From: Actinomycetes bacterium
GTDB taxonomy: Bacteria; Actinomycetota; Acidimicrobiia; Acidimicrobiales; Ilumatobacteraceae
Direction of reading: 5' to 3'
Length of the DNA: 64,000 bases
Assembly (NCBI GenBank): GCA_025358125.1
Contig: JANYKS010000033.1
Span: forward strand, 60,690-124,689
A program made the translations under genes and the position numbers. The notes beneath the pieces were generated by a model. That model saw only the letters and a program-made list of their open reading frames with translations, did no database searches and was not told the origin of the DNA. Of this stretch, positions 35,567 to 43,576 are shown piece after piece (positions within the stretch are counted from its first letter, which is position 1; every line of letters begins with the position of its first letter).

Positions 35567-35602
35567 GTGAGGGAATATGTGAACGTTCGCATAATCCCTC
35601 AC
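35567..35602. repeat. 36-bp near-perfect palindrome
   Basis: The element begins GTGAGGGAATATG and ends CATAATCCCTCAC, with GAACGTTC at the centre; 16 of 18 base pairs match, and one of the two mismatches would be G-U in RNA. It sits between the converging aminotransferase and tetR genes, 20 bases past the tetR stop. It might serve as a bidirectional hairpin terminator, although there is no T-tract, or be a mobile palindromic repeat. Confidence 0.6.
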
Positions 35603-35622
35603 CCAAACACTGGGGATCGGCA

Positions 35623-36303
35623 TCAGCCGGCACGCGTCCACGCGATCACCATCGCCCGGACGCCATCCTCGAGCATCCGCAGGAACTGACCGTCGAGCGC
35701 GACTTCGCCGCGATCGAGCCACAGGCAGATGCTCTCGTAGACGTGGCTGACCACGGATTCCGCAGCCCAGCGCAGCATCGTCGGTTCTGACGAGACCTCC
35801 GCGATCAGCCCAGCCGCGTAGTCGGTCGCGGCCGACGCGAACAGGGCGTACAACTCGCTGAATTCGGCCTGGTTCGAGGCGTGGCGCCACAGCAGCCGGA
35901 AGCCGTCGGGATGCCTGCGGGCTACACCGAGCAGCCTCGCGGCGACCGACTCGCTCCCGGCGGCGACCTCGTCGCGGGGGTGGGTCGGGCCGGCGTCGCT
36001 GCGGCGGTGGGTCGGGCCGGCGTCGAACCGCGCCGAGAGGTCGTCGAGGACGGCCGTCAGGACGGCGAGGTACAGCGCCTCCTTGGACTCGAAGATGCGG
36101 TAGACGATCAGCCGGGTCACACCGGCAGCCCTCGCGACATCCTCCATCGATGTGCCGTCGTAGCCACCGCTCAGCAAGACAGTCGCGGCGGCACGCACAA
36201 TCTGTTCACGACGCTGGGCCCGCGGCAGCCGAGCCGTCGAATGTTGCTTCGTCGTCACGCTCGTCGTCACCCTCGTCGTCACGGCTTTGGTCGCGCTCGC
36301 CAT
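35623..36303 (-). CDS. TetR-family transcriptional regulator
   Basis: This is a 226-residue repressor. After a Thr/Val-rich start it has the TetR helix-turn-helix at about residues 30-75 (REQIVRAAATVLLSGGYDG, then MEDVARAAGVTRLIVYRIF with ESKEALY). The C-terminal ligand domain has an inserted direct duplication (AGPTHRRSD / AGPTHPRDE near residues 95-112) from a 27-bp DNA repeat. ATG 36303 is eight bases from a -10-like element, so its mRNA may be leaderless. It is divergent from the luciferase-like monooxygenase gene and shares an operator-like palindrome with it. Confidence 0.88.
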   Translation of the reverse strand: MASATKAVTTRVTTSVTTKQHSTARLPRAQRREQIVRAAATVLLSGGYDGTSMEDVARAAGVTRLIVYRIFESKEALYLAVLTAVLDDLSARFDAGPTHRRSDAGPTHPRDEVAAGSESVAARLLGVARRHPDGFRLLWRHASNQAEFSELYALFASAATDYAAGLIAEVSSEPTMLRWAAESVVSHVYESICLWLDRGEVALDGQFLRMLEDGVRAMVIAWTRAG

Positions 36304-36330
36304 TGACTTATGTATACACCGACGTATACA
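36303..36330 (+). promoter_or_regulatory. Promoter of the luciferase-like monooxygenase transcript
   Basis: TTGACT (36303-36308) and TATACA (36325-36330) are 16 bases apart, one of the best vegetative promoters in the window. The expected start falls at the ATG at 36339. Confidence 0.6.
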
Positions 36331-36331
36331 T
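36310..36331. promoter_or_regulatory. TetR operator between the divergent genes
   Basis: Arms ATGTATAC and GTATACAT flank a six-base spacer. Each arm contains a TATACA hexamer on opposite strands, eight bases from the tetR ATG (36303) and eight from the ATG at 36339, so a bound repressor would block both -10 boxes. Confidence 0.7.
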
Positions 36332-36334
36332 TTT

Positions 36335-36404
36335 GTCTATGAAAGTTCGGCTGTCTATGAAAGCTCGACTGTCTGTGACGTTTGGCTGTCGATGAAGTTC
36401 GGCA
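36335..36404 (+). repeat. Four tandem copies of a start-codon region (17-18 bp unit)
   Basis: Units begin at 36335, 36353, 36371 and 36388; each has GTC(T/G)-(A/G)TG-A near its start and ends in a CT or GGC run. The first three carry start codons (ATG 36339, ATG 36357, GTG 36375) in one frame. The fourth carries the ATG of the monooxygenase gene at 36392 in another frame. The first three units thus form a separate upstream ORF. Confidence 0.75.
36339..36395 (+). CDS. Upstream ORF/leader peptide, 18 residues
   Basis: From ATG 36339 the frame encodes MKVRLSMKARLSVTFGCR and stops at TGA 36393-36395, overlapping the monooxygenase ATG at 36392 as ATGA. It lies just after a good -10 box, so ribosomes starting here on a leaderless message could re-start at the main gene. 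Whether the peptide matters is unknown. Confidence 0.4.
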   Translation: MKVRLSMKARLSVTFGCR

Positions 36405-37753
36405 TCTTCTACGAGCATCAGATCGGCCGTCCGTGGGACGACACGACCGAGCATCAGCTCATCCAGAACGCGCTCGAGCAGGTCGAGTTCGCGGACAGCC
36501 TCGGGATCCAGTACGTGTGGGAGGTCGAGCACCACTTCCTCGAGGAGTACAGCCATTCGTCAGCTCCGGAAGTGTTCCTGGCCGCGTGCAGCCAGCGGAC
36601 CAAGAACATCCGCCTCGGTCACGGCATCATCCTCACCGCCCCCCAGTTCAATCATCCCGCCCGCACTGCCGAGCGGGTCAGCATGCTCGATCTCGTCTCC
36701 AACGGTCGGGTCGACTTCGGCAGCGGCGAGTCTTCGAGCGAGGCCGAACTCGGCGGCTTCGGGGTCGACCCGTTGCGCAAGCGCGACGCGTGGCTCGAGG
36801 GTTTGCAGACGGCCCTGCGTTGCATGGTGGAGACGCCGTTCACGGGCGTCGACGGCGAGTTCGTGAAGATGCCACCGCGCAATGTCGTGCCCAAGCCGGT
36901 TCAGAAGCCACACCCGCCGCTGTGGGTGGCGTGTAGCCGCCGCGACACGATCCTGCTTGCCGCCGAGAAGGGCATCGGCGCGCTGACGTTCGCGTTCATC
37001 GATCCGGAAGAGGCGCGCACCTGGGTTGCGGAGTACGAGCAGACGCTCGCCGCCAAGTGCGTGCCCGTCGGTTACAGCGTCAATCCGCAGGTCGCGTGCG
37101 TCAGCCCGATGATGATGCATCACGACGAGGAGGAGGCCATCCGCCGCGGCGTCGAGGGCGCCAACTTCTTCGGCTACAGCCTCGGTCACTTCTACGTTTT
37201 CGGGCGCCACGCACCCGGCACGACCGATGTCTGGGCCGAGTACATCGAGCGGCGCGCCGCGCAGGGTTTCGATCCCGCAGCGATCGCCCAGGCCGTTCGC
37301 GAAGAGCGCCTCGGCGCCAAGGTGGCCAGCGGCGACACGACCGGCCTACGGGGGTGCATCGGCACACCCGTACAGGTACGCGAGTACCTGCGCCGCTACG
37401 AGCAAGCCGGAGTCGATCAGATCATCTTCGTGATGCAGGCCGGGCGCAACGAGCACGAACACATCATGGAATCGATCGAGATGTTCGGCCGCGAAGTGCT
37501 GCCAGAGTTCATCGATCGCGACGGCCCCGCCGTTGCCGCCAAGGCCGAGCGGATGGAACCGATCATCGAGGCCGCGATGGCCCGTAAGGCCGCGATCGAG
37601 ACCCCGCACGACATCGGCGACTACTCGTTCCCGGCGATCCCCCGCCAGTGGGCCGACACGACCCACGACGGACAGATCGAGCAGTGGTTGGAAAAGTTCG
37701 CCGACGATCGTGCCGTCGGAAAGCGCGACGACACCGCAGGGATCGCCGGCTGA
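36392..37753 (+). CDS. Luciferase-like monooxygenase (LLM class, flavin-dependent)
   Basis: This is a flavin-dependent oxidoreductase of 453 residues with the bacterial-luciferase TIM-barrel. The start MKFGIFYEHQIG, the EHHFLEEYSHSSAP segment and the GHGIILTAPQFNHPARTAERV strand-helix are family features, as is WVACSRRDT. A helical C-terminal extension (about residues 375-453) makes it longer than minimal LLM proteins. It uses reduced FMN or F420; which cannot be told. ATG 36392 is chosen because it begins the conserved strand. A P450 gene follows 11 bases downstream, so a two-enzyme oxidation route under TetR control is likely. Confidence 0.87.
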   Translation: MKFGIFYEHQIGRPWDDTTEHQLIQNALEQVEFADSLGIQYVWEVEHHFLEEYSHSSAPEVFLAACSQRTKNIRLGHGIILTAPQFNHPARTAERVSMLDLVSNGRVDFGSGESSSEAELGGFGVDPLRKRDAWLEGLQTALRCMVETPFTGVDGEFVKMPPRNVVPKPVQKPHPPLWVACSRRDTILLAAEKGIGALTFAFIDPEEARTWVAEYEQTLAAKCVPVGYSVNPQVACVSPMMMHHDEEEAIRRGVEGANFFGYSLGHFYVFGRHAPGTTDVWAEYIERRAAQGFDPAAIAQAVREERLGAKVASGDTTGLRGCIGTPVQVREYLRRYEQAGVDQIIFVMQAGRNEHEHIMESIEMFGREVLPEFIDRDGPAVAAKAERMEPIIEAAMARKAAIETPHDIGDYSFPAIPRQWADTTHDGQIEQWLEKFADDRAVGKRDDTAGIAG

Positions 37754-37764
37754 GGCGCGCCACC

Positions 37765-38976
37765 ATGACCGAGCTCTTGTTCAATCCGTTCGACCCTGCC
37801 TTCCGGGCAGACCCGTACCCGTTCTACGACGTGCTCCGCGAGAAGGCGCCGGTGTACCTGTCGCCGTTCGAGACGGTCGTGTTGTCGCGTTACGAAGACG
37901 TCGCCGTCACGTTGCGCAGCAACGACTTCAGCCGCGACATCGAAAAGAACGCGAACGAGCCCTCATCGGCCGTCCAGAACCGTAAACGCACACGCGAACA
38001 CCGCCGCAGTGAGGGAGGCGGCAAGTCGATCCTCAACCTCGACCCGCCGGACCATACCCGCCTACGTCGCCTCGTGAGCCTCGCCTTCACGCCGTCTTCG
38101 ATCGAGCGACTCCGCCCACGCGTGCAACAACTCGTCGACGATGTGCTCGACATCGGCGCGGACCGCGGCTCGATGGAACTGATCGACGAGCTGGCGTTCC
38201 CCGTACCGTTCCGGGTGATCAGCGATCTGCTGGCAATGCCGACCGAGCGATCGGTCGAATTGCGGGAATGGTCCCAGCACCTCACGGCATCGCTGGAACC
38301 CACGGCCGACGACGACGACCTGGATCGCGCCGAGGCTGCGCTCGATCACTTCATCCCATATCTGATCGGCATCATCGAGGACCGTCGCCAGCACCTCGGC
38401 GACGACCTCCTGTCGGCGCTGATCCAGGTCGAGGAGAGCGGCGACCGGATGACGACCCAGGAGCTGATCGCGTTCGTGCTGCTGCTGTACGTAGCCGGCC
38501 ACGAGACGACGGTCAACTTGATCGGCAACGGCATGCTCGCCTTGCTGCGCAACCGCGATCAACTCACGTTGTTGCGCGACGATCCGGGCCTCGACGGTGT
38601 CGCCGTCGACGAGCTGTTGCGTTACGACGGCCCGGTGCAGCTCACCGTGCGGGTGCCGGTGGTGCCCGTGGCGTTCGGCGAGATCAGGGTCGAGTCCGGC
38701 ACTGTCGTGATGACCCTTCTCGGCGCGGCGAATCGCGATCCGGCGATGTTCACCGACCCACACGCGCTCCGCCTCGATCGAACGAACGCGAATCGCCACC
38801 TCGCCTTCGCAGCAGGCGTTCACTACTGCCTCGGCGCGTCGTTGGCCAAGCTCGAGGCCCAGGTCGCGATCGGGTCGGTGATCCGGCGCTTCCCGAACGT
38901 CGACCTCGCCGGCGAGCCCGGCTGGCGCGACCGGCTCACGATCCGTGGGGTCGCTCGGCTGCCACTGTCGCTGTAA
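37765..38976 (+). CDS. Cytochrome P450 monooxygenase
   Basis: This is a second P450, 403 residues, distinct from the one at 28 kb. The I-helix motif is AGHETT, near residue 240. ExxR is in VDELLRYDG, and the heme loop FAAGVHYCLGASLAK, near 350, has the cysteine ligand. The early FNPFDPAFRADPYPFYDVLRE opening and NLDPPDHTRLRRLVSLAF resemble the broad CYP107-like group. ATG 37765 is preferred to the longer frame that overlaps the upstream gene. It is likely co-transcribed with the luciferase-like monooxygenase. Confidence 0.91.
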   Translation: MTELLFNPFDPAFRADPYPFYDVLREKAPVYLSPFETVVLSRYEDVAVTLRSNDFSRDIEKNANEPSSAVQNRKRTREHRRSEGGGKSILNLDPPDHTRLRRLVSLAFTPSSIERLRPRVQQLVDDVLDIGADRGSMELIDELAFPVPFRVISDLLAMPTERSVELREWSQHLTASLEPTADDDDLDRAEAALDHFIPYLIGIIEDRRQHLGDDLLSALIQVEESGDRMTTQELIAFVLLLYVAGHETTVNLIGNGMLALLRNRDQLTLLRDDPGLDGVAVDELLRYDGPVQLTVRVPVVPVAFGEIRVESGTVVMTLLGAANRDPAMFTDPHALRLDRTNANRHLAFAAGVHYCLGASLAKLEAQVAIGSVIRRFPNVDLAGEPGWRDRLTIRGVARLPLSL

Positions 38977-39015
38977 GTTCCGCGGCGCGGACGCACTTCC
39001 GGATCGACAACGAGT

Positions 39016-39888
39016 TCAGTCGTTGGCGAGAAGGTACATCAGGCTGCTCGTGTCCCAACGCCGCCCGCCGCTGGCAATCACCTCCGCGTAGAACTGATCG
39101 ACCAACTCGGCGACCGGGAGCCGGGCGCCGTTGCGAGCGGCCTCCTCGATACAGATACCGAGGTCCTTGCGCATCCATTCGACCGCGAAGCCGAAGTCGA
39201 ACTTGCCCTGCGCCATCGTGATCGCCCGGTTGTCCATCTGCCAGCTCTGGGCAGCTCCCTTGCCGATCGTGTCGACGACCTTGTCCACGTCGAGGCCGGC
39301 GCGCTTGGCGAAGTTGATGCCCTCTGCGAGACCCTGCACCACACCGGCGATGCAAATCTGGTTGACCATCTTGGTCAACTGGCCGGCGCCGACCCCGCCC
39401 ATCAATTCGCAGGCGCGCGCGTACGACGAGATCACCGACTTCGCCTTCTGGAACGCGAGCAGATCGTTGCAACCGCACATCACGGTCAGGACGCCGTTCT
39501 CGGCCCCGGCCTGGCCACCGCTGACCGGGGCGTCGATGAATCCGACTCCGACCGCGGCCGCCGCTGCGCCGATCTCACGGGCTACATCTGCCGACGCGGT
39601 GGTGTGATCGATGAGCACGCTGCCCTTTCTCATCCCGGCGAGGGCGCCGTCGTCGCCGAGCAAGACGGAACGGAGGTCGTCGTCGTTGCCGACGCATACG
39701 AACACGTAGTCGGCATCGGTTGCCGCTTCCCTCGGCGTTTCAGCCGACCATCCCCCGTTTGCGTCGACCCACATCTGCGCCTTTGACGCCGTGCGGTTGT
39801 ACACCGTGACGTCATGACCCTTCTTGATGAGGTGCCTCGCCATCGGAGCGCCCATCACACCGAGTCCGATAAAGCCACACTGTCCCAT
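39016..39888 (-). CDS. Beta-hydroxyacid dehydrogenase (3-hydroxyisobutyrate dehydrogenase family)
   Basis: This is an NAD(P)-dependent dehydrogenase of 290 residues. The N-terminal Rossmann motif FIGLGVMGAPMA is at residues 6-17. The substrate loop is DAPVSGGQAGAENG, and the catalytic lysine lies in GAGQLTKMVNQ, near residue 176. Members oxidise 3-hydroxyisobutyrate, tartronate semialdehyde or related short beta-hydroxy acids. The gene stands alone, converging on the P450 gene with 39 bases between stops and 51 bases after the stop of the PLP decarboxylase gene. Confidence 0.9.
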   Translation of the reverse strand: MGQCGFIGLGVMGAPMARHLIKKGHDVTVYNRTASKAQMWVDANGGWSAETPREAATDADYVFVCVGNDDDLRSVLLGDDGALAGMRKGSVLIDHTTASADVAREIGAAAAAVGVGFIDAPVSGGQAGAENGVLTVMCGCNDLLAFQKAKSVISSYARACELMGGVGAGQLTKMVNQICIAGVVQGLAEGINFAKRAGLDVDKVVDTIGKGAAQSWQMDNRAITMAQGKFDFGFAVEWMRKDLGICIEEAARNGARLPVAELVDQFYAEVIASGGRRWDTSSLMYLLAND

Positions 39889-39939
39889 ATCCGACGATTC
39901 TGCCAGACAGCGCGCCGTGACTCCGTACTTGCGAGTTCC

Positions 39940-41313
39940 CTACGTGTCAGATTCGAGGTGGCTCGCGAGATCGGGCGGTTCGATCACGAGCGTGGCGACG
40001 ATCTCGTCGATCACGCTCGTCGGGGTCAGCGGATGCATGAAGACGAGCCGGCCGACAGGTTCTCCCCTCCATGTGGTCGGGGCAACGAAGGCGATGCCGT
40101 CGGCGAGCAGCCGCCGCGCCCACGCGCTCCAGTCGGCACTGCCCCAGCCCTCACGGCGGAACAGCACGACCGACAACTCCGGCGCCATGACAACAGAGAG
40201 CCGCGGGTCGGCGTTACTGATCGCCGCCGCCGCGTAGCGGGCCAACTCCAGACCCTTGCCGATGGCCTCCTGCATCGCGTCGATGCCGTGCACCACGAGC
40301 GAGAACCACAGCGCCAAGCCACTCGCCCGACGGGTCAGCTGATAGCCGAAGTCCGATGGGTTCCACTCGTCGCCGGACTTGCGGAAGACATCGATGTACG
40401 GACCGTGCTGGGTGTGCACTTTCGAGGCCAGCGCCGGATTCCGGTAGAGCAGCGCACACGATCCTGCTGGCGCGAAGAGCCACTTGTGCGGATCGACGAT
40501 GAACGAATCGGCTCTGCCGATGCCGCGCAGTCGGTCGCGGAACTCGGCCAGGAACAGCGCCGCTCCCCCGTATGCCGCGTCGACGTGGAACCACGAGCCG
40601 GTCTCGGCGGCCACGTCGGCAATGCCGTCGAGATCGTCGATGAGGCCGGCGTTGGTCGAACCGGCTGATGCGACGACCGTGCCGACATCGGACCGACCGC
40701 GGAGCGCGTCGCGAAGTGCCCGCGCGCTCAGCCGACCGTCGTCGTCGGTCGCCACCACGAACGCTGTGAGCCCGAGCAGATGAAGCGTGTTGTGCACCGA
40801 AGCGTGCGCGGAATCGGCGACGGCCACCATTCGCCGATCGGGCTGCTGATCGCGGGCTACTGCGAGCGCTGACAGATTGCCGATCGAACCACCGCTCATG
40901 AAACAACCGCCGGCGGCGGCCGGCATCCCGGCGAAATCGGCGAGGAGCCGCAGCACCTGATTCTCCGCCGCGACGGCACCAGCCGCCTCGAGCCACGATT
41001 CGGCCGGGAACGAGGCCGCGCCAACGACCGCGTCGGCCCATGCCGCTGCCGCCGACGGCGACACCGGGATGAACGCAAGGAAACGTTCGCTGTCGATGCC
41101 AACGGTGTTGGCAACGACGACGTCGGTCATCAGCCGCCAGGCCTTCGCCGCCCCGAGCCCGCCGCTCGTGATCGAGTTCGCGAGGGCCGCATCCAGATCC
41201 GCGGCCGTGGCCGTCCGGCCGAGCGGCGCGCCGTGCAAGCGCCGGCGGATGAAGCCGCTGACCTCGTCTGCAAGGTCGCCGATCTCGGCATGGGGTCCGT
41301 GCAGGTATGCCAT
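39940..41313 (-). CDS. PLP-dependent amino-acid decarboxylase (group II)
   Basis: This enzyme of 457 residues belongs to the aromatic-L-amino-acid/tyrosine/glutamate decarboxylase family. It has GGCFMSGGSIGNL for phosphate binding, HVDAAYGGAALF for the pyridine-nitrogen aspartate, and IVDPHKWLFAPAG with the cofactor lysine, near residue 290. The HTQHGPYIDV region replaces the more usual aromatic-rich active-site loop, so substrate is uncertain. ATG 41313 has AAGGA nine bases upstream; the frame is open to a TTG at 41343. It would produce an amine, with no transporter or amine oxidase next to it. Confidence 0.85.
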   Translation of the reverse strand: MAYLHGPHAEIGDLADEVSGFIRRRLHGAPLGRTATAADLDAALANSITSGGLGAAKAWRLMTDVVVANTVGIDSERFLAFIPVSPSAAAAWADAVVGAASFPAESWLEAAGAVAAENQVLRLLADFAGMPAAAGGCFMSGGSIGNLSALAVARDQQPDRRMVAVADSAHASVHNTLHLLGLTAFVVATDDDGRLSARALRDALRGRSDVGTVVASAGSTNAGLIDDLDGIADVAAETGSWFHVDAAYGGAALFLAEFRDRLRGIGRADSFIVDPHKWLFAPAGSCALLYRNPALASKVHTQHGPYIDVFRKSGDEWNPSDFGYQLTRRASGLALWFSLVVHGIDAMQEAIGKGLELARYAAAAISNADPRLSVVMAPELSVVLFRREGWGSADWSAWARRLLADGIAFVAPTTWRGEPVGRLVFMHPLTPTSVIDEIVATLVIEPPDLASHLESDT

Positions 41314-41364
41314 GTGAGCGGGTCCTTGGCTCGGTGAGTCCAACAGCCGTCGCGCGTCAGCGGG

Positions 41365-42135
41365 TCAATCGGCCGTGACGTACGCGCTGGTGATGCCGCC
41401 GTCGATGATCAGCGACTGGCCCGTCATCCAACTGCTCTCGTCGCTGGCGAGGAACAGTGCGCCGTTGGCGATCTCGATCGGCTCGCCGAAGCGCCCCATC
41501 GGGATGTGAACGAGCCGCCGGTTGCGCTTGTCGTCGTCGCTGAGGAACTTTGCCAGCAACGGGGTCATGATCGGCCCGGGGCACAGCGCGTTGGCCCGGA
41601 TGCCCTGGCGGGCGTAGATGGTGGCGATCTCGCGCGTCATTGCCAGCACCGCACCCTTGGAAGCGGTGTATGCGATCTGCGGAGTGGCTGCACCCATATG
41701 GGCCACGAACGACGCGACGTTGACGATCGAGCCACCACCGCTGGCGAGCATCGCCGGGATCGCGTAGCGGCAACCGAGCAGCACCCCCTTGACGTTGATG
41801 TCCATCGTCAGTTGATACGTCTCGACCGAGGTGTTGGTCGGGCCGTCATCGTCGCTGAGCATCACGCCGGCATTGTTGTAGAGCACGTGCAGACCGCCGA
41901 ACGTCTCGACCGCGTGGGCGACCGCGGCTTCGATCGATTGCTCGTCGGTGACATCGCAACGCACGTACGTGGCCTCGCCGCCGGCTGCGGCAATCGCTTC
42001 GACGGCTTCGTCGCCGTCGGTGATGTCGGCGATGACGATCTGCGCTCCCTCCTCGGCGAAGCGCTCGGCTCCGACGCGGCCGAGCCCCGACGAAGCACCC
42101 GTGATCAATGCCACCTTGCCACTCAACCGACCCAC
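41365..42135 (-). CDS. Short-chain dehydrogenase/reductase
   Basis: This is a classical SDR of 256 residues. TGASSGLGRVG is the cofactor-binding motif and NNAG follows. The catalytic Ser is in VNVASFVAHMG, with Tyr and Lys in YTASKGA. The aspartate in IADITD favours NAD. GTG 42135 is chosen because GGAGG lies five bases upstream and a TAGAAT -10 box about 35 bases upstream. An ATG at 42171 would coincide with that -10 box. The substrate is unknown. Confidence 0.89.
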   Translation of the reverse strand: MGRLSGKVALITGASSGLGRVGAERFAEEGAQIVIADITDGDEAVEAIAAAGGEATYVRCDVTDEQSIEAAVAHAVETFGGLHVLYNNAGVMLSDDDGPTNTSVETYQLTMDINVKGVLLGCRYAIPAMLASGGGSIVNVASFVAHMGAATPQIAYTASKGAVLAMTREIATIYARQGIRANALCPGPIMTPLLAKFLSDDDKRNRRLVHIPMGRFGEPIEIANGALFLASDESSWMTGQSLIIDGGITSAYVTAD

Positions 42136-42169
42136 ACGTGCCTCCGACCCTCTGTTCGAACGAGTGACC

Positions 42170-42175
42170 ATTCTA
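42170..42175 (-). promoter_or_regulatory. -10 element for the SDR gene
   Basis: TAGAAT on the minus strand lies 35 bases upstream of the GTG at 42135, leaving room for a short leader that contains GGAGG. No strong -35 box was found. It supports GTG 42135 over ATG 42171 as the start. Confidence 0.45.
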
Positions 42176-42190
42176 GCGGGGGTTTCCTGG

Positions 42191-43102
42191 TCACCGAGTT
42201 CCAGGTGTCCTGAGGCCAGGCTCGCCGCGCCGTCGATCGACAACCCTCTCGGCACGGAACAGGGGGGCAAAGGCAACGCCGAGCAGCGGGTACGGGAAGA
42301 CGACGAACATGGTTGCGGCGATGCCGAGATGGAGCAGCCAGGTCGCCGCGACCCACGCGGTGCGGATGCGTCCGCCGAGCAGGGCGACCGGGGCCACCAG
42401 CTCGATCAGCACGGTGGCAACGGCGACGGGAGCCAGTACCCAACCATTCTCAGCGAGAGGTCTGGCGAGTGGCGAGTAGCTGCCGCCCAGCAGTCCGATC
42501 CGTGCCGCAGAGTACGCGACGTGATTTCGCAGCGTGTCGCCGGTCATCCAGTCCGAGCCACCGACGCGGAGTTTGGCGATACCCGCGAGGACATACGTCA
42601 GCACCGTCACAACAGCAGCGAGCCGCACTGGCCAGCCGTAGCGGGAGCTGATCGGCGGTTGTGCGGAACGCTTGCGCCGACCGGGTACCAGCGCGTCGGC
42701 GCTGCGCCCAAGACCGATGATGGCGACGTGAATCACCATCAGATTCTCGAAGTAGAGCAGCTGTCCCCACGAACTGCGATACGTGGTCACCACGAGCAGG
42801 AGCAGGGCGAAGATCGGCCCGATCCATCGAAACCACAATCCGGTGACGAACGCGACGCCGCATCCCACGTTTGCGACTATCAGGACCGCGTACAACGGGT
42901 CGGGAAAGGGTCGGTCCAGCCATGACAGCACGCCCACCGGCTCGAACCGTGACGGCGATGCATCGGTGAGCGAGAGGAAGGCCGGATACCGCACGACGAG
43001 GTAGCCCACGACGACCAACCCGGTCAGGATGCGAAGGACGGCCAGCCGCTCGGCCGGGGCAGGCGCGAACATCCAGGTGTCCACTCGTCGGAGAACGCTC
43101 AT
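42191..43102 (-). CDS. HTTM-domain integral membrane protein
   Basis: This 303-residue protein has about six to eight hydrophobic spans (for example LAVLRILTGLVVVGYLVV near 27 and LYAVLIVANVGCGVAFVTGLW near 75). The MIHVAIIGLG and DWMTGDTLRNH segments resemble the HTTM domain found in vitamin K-dependent gamma-carboxylase relatives. The function in bacteria is mostly unknown. ATG 43102 shares one base with the stop of the preceding small gene (TGATG), so the two are a unit. Confidence 0.75.
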   Translation of the reverse strand: MSVLRRVDTWMFAPAPAERLAVLRILTGLVVVGYLVVRYPAFLSLTDASPSRFEPVGVLSWLDRPFPDPLYAVLIVANVGCGVAFVTGLWFRWIGPIFALLLLVVTTYRSSWGQLLYFENLMVIHVAIIGLGRSADALVPGRRKRSAQPPISSRYGWPVRLAAVVTVLTYVLAGIAKLRVGGSDWMTGDTLRNHVAYSAARIGLLGGSYSPLARPLAENGWVLAPVAVATVLIELVAPVALLGGRIRTAWVAATWLLHLGIAATMFVVFPYPLLGVAFAPLFRAERVVDRRRGEPGLRTPGTR

Positions 43103-43527
43103 CACGGCCCGGCCTCGCACTCCGCGTGCACGGTCCGTCCGCGGAGCGACTCGTCGCCGATCGTCCAGGCGACGATGTCGTGGCGTTCCTCGACGACTTC
43201 GATCCGGGTCACTGCTGATGACGTTCGCCGTGCGATCTCCTTGCAGAGTTCGTCGGCGCGGCCTGTGGCTACCGCCCGGGCAACTGCGCTCTCGGCGATG
43301 AGCGGATCATCGGTGTCGGCGATGGCTGACAGCGACAGGCGGTGCATCGTGCCCGCCGCGTCGTACCCAACGGCAGTATTGATGGTGGCCACCCTGCCCC
43401 GAGCGCTTGCGTACACCGGGTAGGTGGACAGGGGGAAGCTGTCGCGGTCCCGAACGGCCGGTAGAGCCACGGCCGCGATGACGCACACCACCACGAGCCT
43501 GCGGAACCAGCCGGGATCTTCGGCCAT
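43102..43527 (-). CDS. Small anchored protein, partner of the HTTM protein
   Basis: This 141-residue protein has one N-terminal membrane span (LVVVCVIAAVALPAV, about residues 12-27), and the rest is predicted to face outside. The segment DSFPLSTYPVYA after the span is of a kind I recall from small proteins beside HTTM genes. A lone cysteine lies near residue 95 and another near 137. Function is not known. ATG 43527 begins the family-like part. Confidence 0.7.
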   Translation of the reverse strand: MAEDPGWFRRLVVVCVIAAVALPAVRDRDSFPLSTYPVYASARGRVATINTAVGYDAAGTMHRLSLSAIADTDDPLIAESAVARAVATGRADELCKEIARRTSSAVTRIEVVEERHDIVAWTIGDESLRGRTVHAECEAGP

Positions 43528-43576
43528 GCGCCCCAAGCTAGCCCGGTTGTTCCAGTAGGTCGAGTGGTGTCGACGG

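Noticed and set aside
35567..35602. Insertion-sequence end or attachment site
   Set aside because: No transposase or integrase gene and no target duplication were seen nearby.
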